Shown piece after piece: positions 39,301-55,249 of a stretch of DNA of 64,000 nt. The translations under genes and the position numbers were made by a program. Each line of letters begins with the position of its first letter. Within the stretch, counting starts at the first letter, position 1. The stretch is from Apostichopus japonicus (taxonomy: Eukaryota; Echinodermata; Holothuroidea; Aspidochirotida; Stichopodidae). The stretch lies in NCBI RefSeq assembly GCF_037975245.1, contig NC_092565.1, forward strand, positions 1,372,499 through 1,436,498. The letters run 5' to 3'. The notes below the pieces were generated by a model. The model was not told where the DNA came from. It saw only the letters and a list, made by a program, of their open reading frames with translations, and did no database searches.

Positions 39301-39939
39301 ACCCCCCACCCCTCCCCGACCCTCCATCCCATTCAACAAGGATGAATACACATAAAATCCTATGCTTTCAAATATTTGATCCTAATGATAGCTCTAACCT
39401 ACATATAGCTGCTTTCCCAGTTTCCCCCTCCAGCAATACCCCCCCCCCTCCCTTTTGCCCAACATTATGGTTCCACATATGGGTGGAGCCTGTAAAAGTT
39501 GGACAAGATCATTTTCTACACTGATGCATTTGAGATTAAGCAGTTCATCAATTTGGAATGACATCAAAACTTTGAAACGGTGAAAATAAGATGGTCAAAA
39601 ATTAATATTAGGCTGTTCATTAATTCTCACACACATTGGGACCCTAATAGTTGAAAAAAAAAACCTTTGACATTACATTTAATATACATCACCTTAATCT
39701 ATGCTGTTGGAAATGGTAAACAAATCTTTCTCAAACAATAGGAGAAAGCCATAACAGTGTACATCCCTATTTTCTCTATGATATATCAAATTGTATGAAT
39801 ACAGCACATGCAACAGCATATATATTCTGATTAGGGCTTTCCAATCATCCCCACCCCTCATTCCCACTCAACTAGTGAAATGACATCAAAACATTATTTA
39901 TACATAATATCACATTATTAGGGCGTTATGGAGGTCTGA

Positions 39940-42900
39940 CCCTGTATACGGTACCTGATTCCATAGTAACCCACACCACTTGCCACATGCAATGATCTAG
40001 ATAGAGTGATAGTGTACAAACTGTAATTTTCAGGACATATCAAACTTTACGTAGCAGGTAGAAAAGCAAATAGACGACCAATAGGGCAGCCAAGTCAATT
40101 GGACACCCCCCACCCCTCCCCGACCCTCCATCCCATTCAACAAGGATGAATACACATAAAATCCTATGCTTTCAAATATTTGATCCTAATGATAGCTCTA
40201 ACCTACATATAGCTGCTTTCCCAGTTTCCCCCTCCAGCAACCCCCCCCCCTCCCTTTTGCCCAACATTATGGTTCCACATATGGGTGGAGCCTGTAAAAG
40301 TTGGTCAAGATCAATTTCTACACTGATGCATTTGAGATTAAGCAGTTCATCAATTTGGAATGACATCAAAACTTTGAAACGGTGAAAATAAGATGGTCAA
40401 AAACTAATATTAGACTGTTCATTAAATTCTCACACACATTATGGGGACCCTAATAGTTGGAGAAAAAAAAACATTCTACCTTACATTTAATATACATCAC
40501 CTTAATCTATGCTGTTGGAAATGGTAAAAAAAATCATTCTCAAACAATAGGAGAAAGCCATAACAGTGTACATCCCTATTTTCTCTACAATATATCAAAT
40601 TGTATGAATACAGCACATGCAACAGCATATATATTCTGATTAGGGCTTTCCAATCATCCCCACCCCTCATTCCCACTCAACTAGTGGAATGACATCAAAA
40701 CATTATTTATACATAATATCACATTATTAGGGCGTTATGAGGGTCTGACCCTGTATACGGTACCTAATTCCATAGTAACCCACACCACTTGCCACATGCA
40801 ATGATCTAGATAGAGTGATAGTGTACAAACTGTAATTTTCAGGACATATCAAACTTTACGTAGCAGGTAGAAAAGCAAATAGACGACCAATAGGGCAGCC
40901 AAGTCAGTTGGACACCCCCCACCCCTCCCCGACCCTCCATCCTATTCAACAAGGATGAATACACATAAAATCCCAAATATTTGATCCTAATGATAGCTCT
41001 AACCTACATATAGCTGCTTTCCCAGTTTCCCCCTCCAGCAACCCCCCCCCTCCCTATTGCCCAACATTATGGTTCCACATATGGGTGGAGCCTGTACAAG
41101 TTGGACAAGATCATTTTCTACACTGATGCATTTGAGATTAAGCAGTTCATCAATTTGGAATGACATCAAAACTTTGAAACGGTGAAAATAAGATGGTCAA
41201 AAATTAATATTAGACTGTTCATTAAATTCTCACACACATTATGGGGACCCTAATAGTTGGAAAAAAAACCTTCTACTTTACATTTAATATACATCACCTT
41301 AATCTATGCTGTTGGAAATGGTAAAAAAAATCTTTCTCAAACAATAGGAGAAAGCCATAACAGTGTACATCCCTATTTTCTCTATGATATATCAAATTGT
41401 ATGAATACAGCACATGCAACAGCATATATACTCTGATTAGGGCTTTCCAATCATCCCCACCCCTCATTCCCACTCAACTAGTGAAATGACATCAAAACAT
41501 TATTTATACATAATATCACATTATTAGGGCGTTATGGAGGTCTGACCCTGTATACGGTACCTGATTCCATAGTAACCCACACCACTTGCCACATGCAATG
41601 ATCTAGATAGAGTGATAGTGTACAAACTGTAATTTTCAGGACATATCAAACTTTACGTAGCAGGTAGAAAAGCAAATAGACGACCAATAGGGCAGCCAAG
41701 TCAATTGGACACCCCCCACCCCTCCCCGACCCTCCATCCCATTCAACAAGGATGAATACACATAAAATCCTATGCTTTCAAATATTTGATCCTAATGATA
41801 GCTCTAACCTACATATAGCTGCTTTCCCAGTTTCCCCCTCCAGCAACCCCCCCCCCCTCCCTTTTGCCCAACATAATGGTTCCACATATGGGTGGAGCCT
41901 GTAAAAGTTGGACAAGATCATTTTCTACACTGATGCATTTGAGATTAAGCAGTTCATCAATTTGGAATGACATCAAAACTTTGAAAAGGTGGAAATAAGA
42001 TGGTCAAAAATTAATATTAGACTGTTCATTCAATTCTCACACACATTATGGGGACCCTAATAGTTGGAAAAAACCCTTCTACTTTACATTTAATATACAT
42101 CACCTTAATCTATGCTGTTGGAAATGGTAAAAAAAAATTCTCAAACAATAGGAGAAAGCCATAACAGTGTACATCCCTATTTTCTCTATGTTATATCAAA
42201 TTGTATGAATACAGCACATGCAACAGCATATATATTCTGATTAGGGCTTTCCAATCATCCCCACCCCTCATTCCCACTCAACTAGTGAAATGACATCAAA
42301 ACATTATTTATACATAATATCACATTATTAGGGCGTTATGGAGGTCTGACCCTGTATACGGTACCTGATTCCATAGTAACCCACACCACTTGCCACATGC
42401 AATGATCTAGATAGAGTGATAGTGTACAAACTGTAATTTTCAGGACATATCAAACTTTACGTAGCAGGTAGAAAGCAAATAGACGACCAATAGGGCAGCC
42501 AAGTCAATTGGACACCCCCCAACCCTCCCCGACCCTCCATCCCATTCAACAAGGATGAATACACATAAAATCCTATGCTTTCAAATATTTGATCCTAATG
42601 ATAGCTCTAACCTACATATAGCTGCTTTCCCAGTTTCCCCCTTCAGCAATCCCCCCCCCCCCCTTTTGCCCAACATTATGGTTCCACATATGGGTGGAGC
42701 CTGTAAAAGTTGGACATGATCATTTTCTACTCTGATGTATTTGAGATTAAGCAGTTCATCAATTTGGAATGACATCAAAACTTTGAAACGGTGAAAATAA
42801 GATGGTCAAAAATTAATATTAGACTGTTCATTAAATTCTCACACACATTGGGACCCTAATACTTGAAAAAAAAACCTTTGACATTACATTTAATATACAT

Positions 42901-43150
42901 CACCTTAATCTATGCAGTTGGAAATGGTCAAAAAAATCTTTCTCAAACAATAGGAGAAAGCCATAACAGTGTACATCCCTATTTTCTCTATAATATATCA
43001 AATTGTATGAATACAGCACATGCAACAGCATATATATTCTGATTAGGGTTTACCAATCATCCCCACCCCTCATTCCCACTCAACTAGTGGAATGATATCA
43101 AAAAATTATTTATACATAATATCACATTATTAGGGCGTTATGAGGGTCTG
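39940..43150 (+). repeat. 3.21 kb tandem duplication (4 units), copy 1
   Basis: Unit starts 39933, 40742, 41539 and 42343 correspond to 43145, 43953, 44751 and 45554 at an offset of 3211-3212. Shared private variants include GGTCAAGATCAATTTC, AAAATCCCAAATATTTG, AACATAATGG, GAAAGCAAATAGACG and GATATCAAAAAATTATT. Confidence 0.92.
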
Positions 43151-46100
43151 ACCCTGTATACGGTACCTGATTCCATAGTAACCCACACCACTTGCCACAT
43201 GCAATGATCTAGATAGAGTGATAGTGTACAAACTGTAATTTTCAGGACATATCAAACTTTACGTAGCAGGTAGAAAAGCAAATAGACGACCAATAGGGCA
43301 GCCAAGTCAATTGGACACCCCCACCCCTCCCCGACCCTCCATCCCATTCAACAAGGATGAATACACATAAAATCCTATGCTTTCAAATATTTGATCCTAA
43401 TGATAGCTCTAACCTACATATAGCTGCTTTCCCAGTTTCCCCCTCCAGCAACCCCCCCCCCTCCCTTTTGCCCAACATTATGGTTCCACATATGGGTGGA
43501 GCCTGTAAAAGTTGGTCAAGATCAATTTCTACACTGATGCATTTGAGATTAAGCAGTTCATCAATTTGGAATGACATCAAAACTTTGAAACGGTGAAAAT
43601 AAGATGGTCAAAAACTAATATTAGACTGTTCATTAAATTCTCACACACATTATGGGGACCCTAATAGTTGGAGAAAAAAAAACATTCTACCTTACATTTA
43701 ATATACATCACCTTAATCTATGCTGTTGGAAATGGTAAAAAAAATCATTCTCAAACAATAGGAGAAAGCCATAACAGTGTACATCCCTATTTTCTCTACA
43801 ATATATCAAATTGTATGAATACAGCACATGCAACAGCATATATATTCTGATTAGGGCTTTCCAATCATCCCCACCCCTCATTCCCACTCAACTAGTGGAA
43901 TGACATCAAAACATTATTTATACATAATATCACATTATTAGGGCGTTATGAGGGTCTGACCCTGTATACGGTACCTAATTCCATAGTAACCCACACCACT
44001 TGCCACATGCAATGATCTAGATAGAGTGATAGTGTACAAACTGTAATTTTCAGGACATATCAAACTTTACGTAGCAGGTAGAAAAGCAAATAGACGACCA
44101 ATAGGGCAGCCAAGTCAGTTGGACACCCCCCACCCCTCCCCGACCCTCCATCCTATTCAACAAGGATGAATACACATAAAATCCCAAATATTTGATCCTA
44201 ATGATAGCTCTAACCTACATATAGCTGCTTTCCCAGTTTCCCCCTCCAGCAACCCCCCCCCCTCCCTATTGCCCAACATTATGGTTCCACATATGGGTGG
44301 AGCCTGTACAAGTTGGACAAGATCATTTTCTACACTGATGCATTTGAGATTAAGCAGTTCATCAATTTGGAATGACATCAAAACTTTGAAACGGTGAAAA
44401 TAAGATGGTCAAAAATTAATATTAGACTGTTCATTAAATTCTCACACACATTATGGGGACCCTAATAGTTGGAAAAAAAACCTTCTACTTTACATTTAAT
44501 ATACATCACCTTAATCTATGCTGTTGGAAATGGTAAAAAAAATCTTTCTCAAACAATAGGAGAAAGCCATAACAGTGTACATCCCTATTTTCTCTATGAT
44601 ATATCAAATTGTATGAATACAGCACATGCAACAGCATATATACTCTGATTAGGGCTTTCCAATCATCCCCACCCCTCATTCCCACTCAACTAGTGAAATG
44701 ACATCAAAACATTATTTATACATAATATCACATTATTAGGGCGTTATGGAGGTCTGACCCTGTATACGGTACCTGATTCCATAGTAACCCACACCACTTG
44801 CCACATGCAATGATCTAGATAGAGTGATAGTGTACAAACTGTAATTTTCAGGACATATCAAACTTTACGTAGCAGGTAGAAAAGCAAATAGACGACCAAT
44901 AGGGCAGCCAAGTCAATTGGACACCCCCCACCCCTCCCCGACCCTCCATCCCATTCAACAAGGATGAATACACATAAAATCCTATGCTTTCAAATATTTG
45001 ATCCTAATGATAGCTCTAACCTACATATAGCTGCTTTCCCAGTTTCCCCCTCCAGCAACCCCCCCCCCTCCCTTTTGCCCAACATAATGGTTCCACATAT
45101 GGGTGGAGCCTGTAAAAGTTGGACAAGATCATTTTCTACACTGATGCATTTGAGATTAAGCAGTTCATCAATTTGGAATGACATCAAAACTTTGAAAAGG
45201 TGGAAATAAGATGGTCAAAAATTAATATTAGACTGTTCATTCAATTCTCACACACATTATGGGGACCCTAATAGTTGGAAAAAACCCTTCTACTTTACAT
45301 TTAATATACATCACCTTAATCTATGCTGTTGGAAATGGTAAAAAAAAATTCTCAAACAATAGGAGAAAGCCATAACAGTGTACATCCCTATTTTCTCTAT
45401 GTTATATCAAATTGTATGAATACAGCACATGCAACAGCATATATATTCTGATTAGGGCTTTCCAATCATCCCCACCCCTCATTCCCACTCAACTAGTGAA
45501 ATGACATCAAAACATTATTTATACATAATATCACATTATTAGGGCGTTATGGAGGTCTGACCCTGTATACGGTACCTGATTCCATAGTAACCCACACCAC
45601 TTGCCACATGCAATGATCTAGATAGAGTGATAGTGTACAAACTGTAATTTTCAGGACATATCAAACTTTACGTAGCAGGTAGAAAGCAAATAGACGACCA
45701 ATAGGGCAGCCAAGTCAATTGGACACCCCCCAACCCTCCCCGACCCTCCATCCCATTCAACAAGGATGAATACACATAAAATCCTATGCTTTCAAATATT
45801 TGATCCTAATGATAGCTCTAACCTACATATAGCTGCTTTCCCAGTTTCCCCCTTCAGCAATCCCCCCCCCCTTTTGCCCAACATTATGGTTCCACATATG
45901 GGTGGAGCCTGTAAAAGTTGGACATGATCATTTTCTACTCTGATGTATTTGAGATTAAGCAGTTCATCAATTTGGAATGACATCAAAACTTTGAAACGGT
46001 GAAAATAAGATGGTCAAAAATTAATATTAGACTGTTCATTAAATTCTCACACACATTGGGACCCTAATACTTGAAAAAAAAACCTTTGACATTACATTTA

Positions 46101-46463
46101 ATATACATCACCTTAATCTATGCAGTTGGAAATGGTCAAAAAAATCTTTCTCAAACAATAGGAGAAAGCCATAACAGTGTACATCCCTATTTTCTCTATA
46201 ATATATCAAATTGTATGAATACAGCACATGCAACAGCATATATATTCTGATTAGGGTTTACCAATCATCCCCACCCCTCATTCCCACTCAACTAGTGGAA
46301 TGATATCAAAAAATTATTTATACATAATATCACATTATTAGGGCGTTATGAGGGTCTGACCCTGTATACGGTACCTGATTCCATAGTAACCCACACCACT
46401 TGCCACATGCAATGATCTAGATAGAGTGATAGTGTACAAACTGTAATTTTCAGGACATATCAA
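43151..46463 (+). repeat. 3.21 kb tandem duplication, copy 2
   Basis: Near-identical to 39940-43150. The match continues about 100 bp into the next unit and ends at the single-T deletion near 46463. Confidence 0.92.
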
Positions 46464-49214
46464 ACTTACGTAGCAGGTAGAAAAGCAAATAGACGACCAA
46501 GAGGGCAGCCAAGTCAATTGGACACCCCCCACCCCTCCCCTACCCTCCATCCCATTCAACAAGGATGAATACACATAAAATCCTATGCTTTCAAATATTT
46601 GATCCTAATGATAGCCCTAGAACCTACATATAGCTGCTTTCCCAGTTCCCCCCCCCAGCAACATCCCCCCCCCCCCCTTTTGCCCCACATGATGGTTCCA
46701 CATATGGGTGGAGCCTGTAAAGTTGGACAAGGTTATTTTCTACACCTATGTATTTGAGATTAAGCAGTTCACCAATTTGGAATGACATCAAAACTTTGAA
46801 ACGGTGAAAATAAGATGGTCAAAAATTAATATTAGACTGTTCATTAAATTCTCACACACATTATGGGGACCCTAATAATTGAAAAAAAAAACCTTCTACT
46901 CTACATTTAATATACATCACCTTAATCTATGCTGTTGGAAATGGTAAAATAAATCTTTCTCAAGCAATAGGAGAAAGCCATAACAGTGTACATCCCTATT
47001 TTCTCTCTAATATATCAAATTGTATGAATGTAGCACATGCAACAGCATATATTCTGATTAGGGCTTTCCAATCATCCCCACCCCTCATTCCCACTCAACT
47101 AGTGGAATGACATCAAAACATTATTTATACATAATATCACATTATTAGGGCGTTATGGAGGTCTGACCCTGTATACGGTACATGATTCCATAGTAACCCA
47201 CACCACTTGCCACATGCAATGATCTAGATAGAGTGATAGTGTACAAACTGTAATTTTCAGGACATATCAAACTTTACGTAGCAGGTAGAAAGCAAATAGA
47301 CGACCAATAGGGCAGCCAAGTCAATTGGACACCCCCCACCCCTCCCCGACCCTCCATCCCATTCAACAAGGATGAATACACATAAAATCCTATGCTTTCA
47401 AATATTTGACCCTAATGATAGCTCTAACCTACATATAGCTGCTTTCCCAGTTTCCCCCTCCAGCAACCCCCCCCCCCGTCCCTTTTGCCCAACATTATGG
47501 TTCCACATATGGGTGGAGCCTGTAAAAGTTGGACAAGATCATTTTCTACACTGATGCATTTGAGATTAAGCAGTTCATCAATTTGGAATGACATCAAAAC
47601 TTTGAAACGGTGAAAATAAGATGGTCAAAAATTAATATTAGACTGTTCATTAAATTCTCACACACATTGGGACCCTAATAGTTGAAAAAAAAAACCTTTG
47701 ACATTACATTTAATATACATCACCTTAATCTATGCTGTTGGAAATGGTAAAAAAAATCTTTCTCAAACAATAGGAGAAAGCCATAACAGTGTACATTCCT
47801 ATTTTCTCTATGATATATCAAATTGTATGAATACAGCACATGCAACAGCATATATATTCTGATTAGGGCTTTCCAATCATCCCCACCCCTCATTCCCACT
47901 CAACTAGTGGAATGACATCAAAACATTATTTATACATAATATCACAATATTAGGGCGTTATGGAGGTCTGACCCTGTATAGGGTACCTAATTCCATAGTA
48001 ACCCACACCACTTGACATATGCAATGATCTAGATAGAGTGATAGTGTACAAACTGTAATTTTCAGGACATATCAAACTTTACGTAGCAGGGAGAAAAGCA
48101 AATAGACGACCAATAGGGCAGCCAAGACAATTGGACCCCCCCTCTACCCTCCCCGACCCTCCATCCCATTCAACAAGGATGAATACACATAAAATCCTAT
48201 GCTTTCAAATATTTGATCCTAATGATAGCTCTAACCTACATATAGCTGCTTTCCCAGTTTCCCCCTCCAGCAATCCCCCCCCCCCCTTTTGCCCAACATT
48301 ATGGTTCCACATATGGGTGGAGCCTGTAAAAGTTGGACATGATCATTTTCTACTCTGATGTATTTGAGATTAAGCAGTTCATCAATTTGGAATGACATCA
48401 AAACTTTGAAACGGTGAAAATAAGATGGTCAAAAATTAATATTAGACTGTTCATTCAATTCTCACACACATTGGGACCCTAATACTTGAAAAAAAAACCT
48501 TTGACATTACATTTAATATACATCACCTTAATCTATGCTGTTGGAAATGGTAAAAAAAATCTTTCTTAAACAATAGGAGAAAGCCATAACAGTGTACATC
48601 CCTATTTTCTCTATGATATATCAAATTGTATGAATACAGCACATGCAACAGCATATATATTCTGATTAGGGCTTTCCAATCATCCCCACCCCTCATTCCC
48701 ACTCAACTAGTGAAATGACATCAAAACATTATTTATACATAATATCACATTATTAGGGCATTATGGAGGTCTGATCCTGTATACGGTACCTGATTCCATA
48801 GTAACCCACACCACTTGCCACATGCAATGATCTAGATAGAGTGATAGTGTACAAACTGTAATTTTCAGGACATATCAAACTTACGTAGCAGGTAGAAAAG
48901 CAACTAGACGACCAAGAGGGCAGCCAAGTCAATTGGACACCCCCCACCCCTCCCCTACCCTCCATCCCATTCAACAAGGATGAATACACATAAAATCCTA
49001 TGCTTTCAAATATTTGATCCTAATGATAGCCCTAGAGCCTACATATAGCTGCTTTCCCAGTTTCCCCCCCCCCCAGCAACATCCCCCCCTTTTGCCCCAC
49101 ATGATGGTTCCACATATGGGTGGAGCCTGTAAAGTTGGACAAGGTTATTTTCTACACTGTTGTATTTGAGATTAAGCAGTTCACCAATTTGGAATGACAT
49201 CAAAACTTTGAAAC

Positions 49215-50870
49215 GGTGAAAATAAGATGGTCAAAAATTAATATTAGACTGTTCATTAAATTCTCACACACATTATGGGGACCCTAATAATTGAAAAAAA
49301 AAAACCTTCTACTCTACATTTAATATACATCACCTTAATCTATGCTGTTGGAAATGGTAAAATAAATCTTTCTCAAACAATAGGAGAAAGCCATAACAGT
49401 GTACATCCCTATTTTCTCTCTAATATATCAAATTGTATGAATGTAGCACATGCAACAGCATATATTCTGATTAGGGCTTTCCAATCATCCCCACCCCTCA
49501 TTCCCACTCAACTAGTGGAATGACATCAAACCATTATTTATACATAATATCACAATATTAGGGCGTTATGGAGGTCTGACCCTGTATAGGGTACCTAATT
49601 CCATAGTAACCCACACCACTTGACATATGCAGTGAGCTAGATAGAGTAATAGTGTACAAACTGTTATTTTCAGGACATATCAAACTTTACGTAGCAGGGA
49701 GAAAAGCAAATAGACGACCAATAGGGCACGCAAGTCAATTGGACACCCCCCACCCCTCCCCGACCCTCCATCCCATTCAACAAGGATGAATACACATAAA
49801 ATCCTATGCTTTCAAATATTTGATCCTAATGATAGCTCTAGCCTACATATAGCTGCTTTCCCAGTTTCCCCCTCTAGCAACCCCCCTCCCTTTTGCCCCA
49901 CATGATGGTTCCACATATGGGTGGAGCCTGTAAAAGTTGGACAAGGTAATTTTCTACACTGTTGTATTTGAGATTAAGCAGTTCACCAATTTGGAATGAC
50001 ATCAAAACTTTGAAAAGGTGAAAATAAGATGGTCAAAAATTAATATTAGACTGTTCATTAAATTCTCACACACATTATGGGGACCCTAATAGTTGGAAAA
50101 AAAACCTTCTACTTTACATTTAATATACATCACCTTAATCTATGCTGTTGGAAATGGTAAAAAAATCTTTCTCACACAATAGGAGAAAACCATAACAGTG
50201 TACATCCCTATTTTCTCTCTAATATATCAAATTGTATGAATGCAGCACATGCAACAGCATATATATTCTGATTAGGGCTTTCCAATCATCCCCACCCCTC
50301 ATTCCCACTCAAGTAGTGGAATGACATCAAAACATTATTTATACATAATATCACAATATTAGGGCGTTATGGAGGTCTGACCCTGTATAGGGTACCTGAT
50401 TCCATAGTAACCCACACCACTTGCCACATGCAATGAGCTAGATAGTGTGATAGTGTACAAACTGTAATTTTCAAGACATATCAAACTTTACGTAGCAGGT
50501 AGAAAAGCAAATTAGACGACCAAGAGGGCACGCAAGTCACTTGGGCCCCCCCACCCCTCCCCGACCCTCCATCCCATTCAACAAGGATGAATACACATAA
50601 AATCCTATGCTTTCAAATATTTGATCCTAATGATAGCTCTAACCTACATATAGCTGCTTTCCCAGTTTCCCCCTCTAGCAACCCCCCCCCTTTTGCCCCA
50701 CATGATGGTTCCACATATGGGTGGAGCCTGTAAAAGTTGGACAAGGTAATTTTCTACACTGTTGTATTTGAGATTAAGCAGTTCACCAATTTGGAATGAC
50801 ATCAAAACTTTGAAACGGTGAAAATAAGATGGTCAAAAATTAATATTAGACTGTTCATTAAATTCTCACA
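49215..50870 (+). repeat. 2.41 kb offset duplication, copy 1 (copy 2 about 51621-53270)
   Basis: Shared rare variants at an offset of 2406 bp are ACTGTTATTTTCAGG, GGGCACGCAAGTCAATTGG, CACTCAAGTAGTGG and GCAAATTAGACGAC. The offset equals three units, and the match covers about two of them. Confidence 0.85.
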
Positions 50871-53800
50871 CATATTGGGACCCTAATAGTGAAAAAAAAA
50901 CCATTGACATTACATTTAATATACATCACCTTAATCTATGCTGTTGGAAATGGTAAAAAAAATCTTTCTCAAATAATAGGAGAAAGCCATAACAGTGTAC
51001 ATCCCTATTTTCTCTCTAATATATCAAATTGTATGAATGTAGCACATGCAATAGCATATATTCTGATTAGGGCTTTCCAATCATCCCCACCCCTCATTCC
51101 CACTCAACTAGTGGAATGACATCAAAACATTATTTATACATAATATCACAATGTTAGGGCGTTATGGAGGTCTGACCCTGTATACGGTACCTGATTCCAT
51201 AGTGACCCACACCACTTGCCACATGCAATGAGCTAGATAGAGTGATAGTGTACAAACTGTAATTTTCAGGACATATCAAACTTTACGTAGCAGGTAGAAA
51301 AGCAAATAGACGACCAAGAGGGCACGCAAGTCACTTGGATCCCCCCCCCCAACCCTCCTCGACCCTCCATCCCATTCAACAAGGATGAATACACATAAAA
51401 TCCTATGCTTTCAAATATTTGATCCTAATGATAGCCCTAGAACCTACATATAGCTGCTTTCCCAGTTTCCCCCTCCAGCAACACCCCCCCCCCCCTTTTG
51501 CCCCACATGATGGTTCCACATATGGGTGGAGCCTGTAAAAGTTGGACAAGGCTATTTTCTACACTGATGTATTTGAGATTAAGCAGTTCATCAATTTGGA
51601 ATGACAACAAAACTTTGAAACGGTGGAAATAAGATGGTCAAAAATTAATATTAGACTGTTCATTAAATTCTCACACACATTATGGGGACCCTAATAATTG
51701 AAAAAAAAAACCTTCTACTCTACATTTAATATACATCACCTTAATCTATGCTGTTGGAAATGGTAAAAAAAATCATTCTCAAACAATAGGAGAAAGCCAT
51801 AACAGTGTACATCCCTATTTTCTCTATAATATATCAAATTGTATGAATGTAGCACATGCAACAGCATATATTCTGATTAGGGCTTTCCAATCATCCCCAC
51901 CCCTCATTCCCACTCAACTAGTGGAATGACATCAAACCATTATTTATACATAATATCACAATATTAGGGCGTTATGGAGGTCTGACCCTTTATAGGGTAC
52001 CTAATTCCATAGTAACCCACACCACTTGACATATGCAATGAGCTAGATAGAGTAATAGTGTACAAACTGTTATTTTCAGGACATATCAAACTTTACGTAG
52101 CAGGGAGAAAAGCAAATAGACGACCAATAGGGCACGCAAGTCAATTGGACACCCCCCACCCCTCCCCGACCCTCCATCCCATTCAACAAGGATGAATACA
52201 CATAAAATCCTATGCTTTCAAATATTTGATCCTAATGATAGCTCTAACCTACATATAGCTGCTTTCCCAGTTTCCCCCTCTAGCAACCCCCCTCCCTTTT
52301 GCCCCACATGATGGTTCCACATATGGGTGGAGCCTGTAAAAGTTGGACAAGGTAATTTTCTACACTGTTGTATTTGAGATTAAGCAGTTCACCAATTTGG
52401 AATGACATCAAAACTTTGAAAAGGTGAAAATAAGATGGTCAAAAATTAATATTAGACTGTTCATTAAATTCTCACACACATTATTGGGACCCTAATAGTT
52501 GGAAAAAAAACCTTCTACTTTACATTTAATATACATCACCTTAATCTATGCTGTTGGAAATGGTAAAAAAATCTTTCTCACACAATAGGAGAAAACCATA
52601 ACAGTGTACATCCCTATTTTCTCTCTAATATATCAAATTGTATGAATGCAGCACATGCAACAGCATATATATTCTGATTAGGGCTTTCCAATCATCCCCA
52701 CCCCTCATTCCCACTCAAGTAGTGGAATGACATCAAAACATTATTTATACATAATATCACAATGTTAGGGCGTTATGGAGGTCTGACCCTGTATACGGTA
52801 CCTGATTCCATAGTAACCCACACCACTTGCCATATGCAATGAGCTAGATAGTGTGATAGTGTACAAACTGTAATTTTCAAGACATATCAAACTTTACGTA
52901 GCAGGTAGAAAAGCAAATTAGACGACAAAGAGGGCACGCAAGTCACTTGGGCCCCCCCACCCCTCCCCGACCCTCCATCCCATTCAACAAGGATGAATAC
53001 ACATAAAATCCTATGCTTTCAAATATTTGATCCTAATGATAGCTCTAACCTACATATAGCTGCTTTCCCAGTTTCCCCCTCTAGCAACCCCCCTCCCCTT
53101 TTGCCCCACATGATGGTTCCACATATGGGTGGAGCCTGTAAAAGTTGGACAAGGTAATTTTCTACACTGTTGTATTTGAGATTAAGCAGTTCACCAATTT
53201 GGAATGACATCAAAACTTTGAAACGGTGAAAATAAGATGGTCAAAAATTAATATTAGACTGTTCATTAAATTCTCACACACATTATGGGGACCCTAATAG
53301 TGAAAAATAAACATTTGACATTACATTTAATATACATCACCTTAATCTATGCTGTTGGAAATGGTAAAAAAAAATCTTTCTCAAACAATAGGAGAAAGCC
53401 ATAACAGTGTACATCCCTATTTTCTCTCTAATATATCAAATTGTATGAATGTAGCACATGCAACAGCATATATTCTGATTAGGGCTTTCCAATCATCCCC
53501 ACCCCTCATCCCCACTCAACTAGTGGAATGACATCAAAACATTATTTATACATAATATCACAATATTAGGGCGTTATGGAGGTCTGACCCTGTATAGGGT
53601 ACCTAATTCCATAGTAACCCACACCACTTGACAATAGATGCAATGAGCTAGATAGAGTGATAGTGTACAAACTGTAATTTTCAGGACATATCAAACTTTA
53701 CGTAGCAGGGAGAAAAGCAAATAGACGACCAATAGGGCAGCCAAGTCAACTGGACACCCCCCACCCCTCCCCAACCCTCCATCCCATTCAACAAGGATGA

Positions 53801-55249
53801 ATACACATAAAATCCTATGCTTTCAAATATTTGATCCTAATGATAGCTCTAACCTACATATAGCTGCTTTCCCAGTTTCCCCCTCTAGCAACCCCCCTCC
53901 CTTTTTGCCCCACATGATGGTTCCACATATGGGTGGAGCCTGTAAAAGTTGGACGAGGTAATTTTCTACACTGATGTATTTGAGATTAAGCAGTTCACCA
54001 ATTTGGAATGACATCAAAACTTTGAAACGGTGAAAATAAGATGGTCAAAAATTAATATTAGACTGTTCATTAAATTCTCACACACATTGGGACCATAATA
54101 GTACAAAAAAAAAACCTTTGACATTACATTTAATATACATCACCTTAATCTATGCTGTTGGAAATGGTCAAAAAAATCTTTCTCAAACAATAGGAGAAAG
54201 CCATAACAGTGTACATCCCTATTTTCTCTCTAATATATCAAATTGTATGAATGTAGCACATGCAATAGCATATATTCTGATTAGGGCTTTCCAATCATCC
54301 CCACCCCTCATTCCCACTCAACTAGTGGAATGACATCAAAACATTATTTATACATAATATCACAATGTTAGGGCGTTATGGAGGTCTGACCCTGTATACG
54401 GTACCTGATTCCATAGTGACCCACACCACTTGCCACATGCAATGAGCTAGATAGAGTGATAGTGTACAAACTGTAATTTTCAGGACATATCAAACTTTAC
54501 GTAGCAGGTAGAAAAGCAAAAAGACCAAGAGGGCAGCCAAGTCACTTGGACCCCCCCCCAACCCTCCTCGACCCTCCATCTCATTCAACAAGGATGAATA
54601 CACATAAAATCCTATGCTTTCAAATATTTGATCCTAATGATAGCCCTAGAACCTACATATAGCTGCTTTCCCAGTTTCCCCCTCCAGCAAACCCCCCCCC
54701 CCTTTTGCCCCACATGATGGTTCCACATATGGGTGGAGCCTGTAAAAGTTGGACAAGGCTATTTTCTACACTGATGTATTTGAGATTAAGCAGTTCATCA
54801 ATTTGGAATGACAACAAAACTTTGAAACGGTGGAAATAAGATGGTAAAAAATTAATATTAGACTGTTCATTAAATTCTCACACACATTGGGACCCTTATA
54901 ATAAAAAAAAACCCTTTGACATTACATTTAATATACATCACCTTAATCTATGCTGTTGGAAATGGTAAAAAAAAAATTCTCAAACAATAGGAGAAAGCCA
55001 TAACAGTGTACATCCCTATTTTCTCTATGTTATATCAAATTGTATGAATACAGCACATGCAATAGCATATATTCTGATTAGGGCTTTCCAATCATCCCCA
55101 CCCCTCATTCCCACTCAACTAGTGGAATGACATCAAAACATTATTTATACATAATATCACAATATTAGGGCGTTATGGAGGTCTGACCCTTTATAGGGTA
55201 CCTAATTCCATAGTAACACACACCACTTGACATATGCAATGAGCTAGAT

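Larger units (their letters stand above)
37516..46352 (+). repeat. Type 1 satellite sub-block C
   Basis: The variant set returns abruptly to that of sub-block A (GATAGCTCTAACC, GACAAGATCATTTTC, GAATACAGCACATGC, CTATGATATATC). The change occurs within the unit that ends at 37515. Confidence 0.8.
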
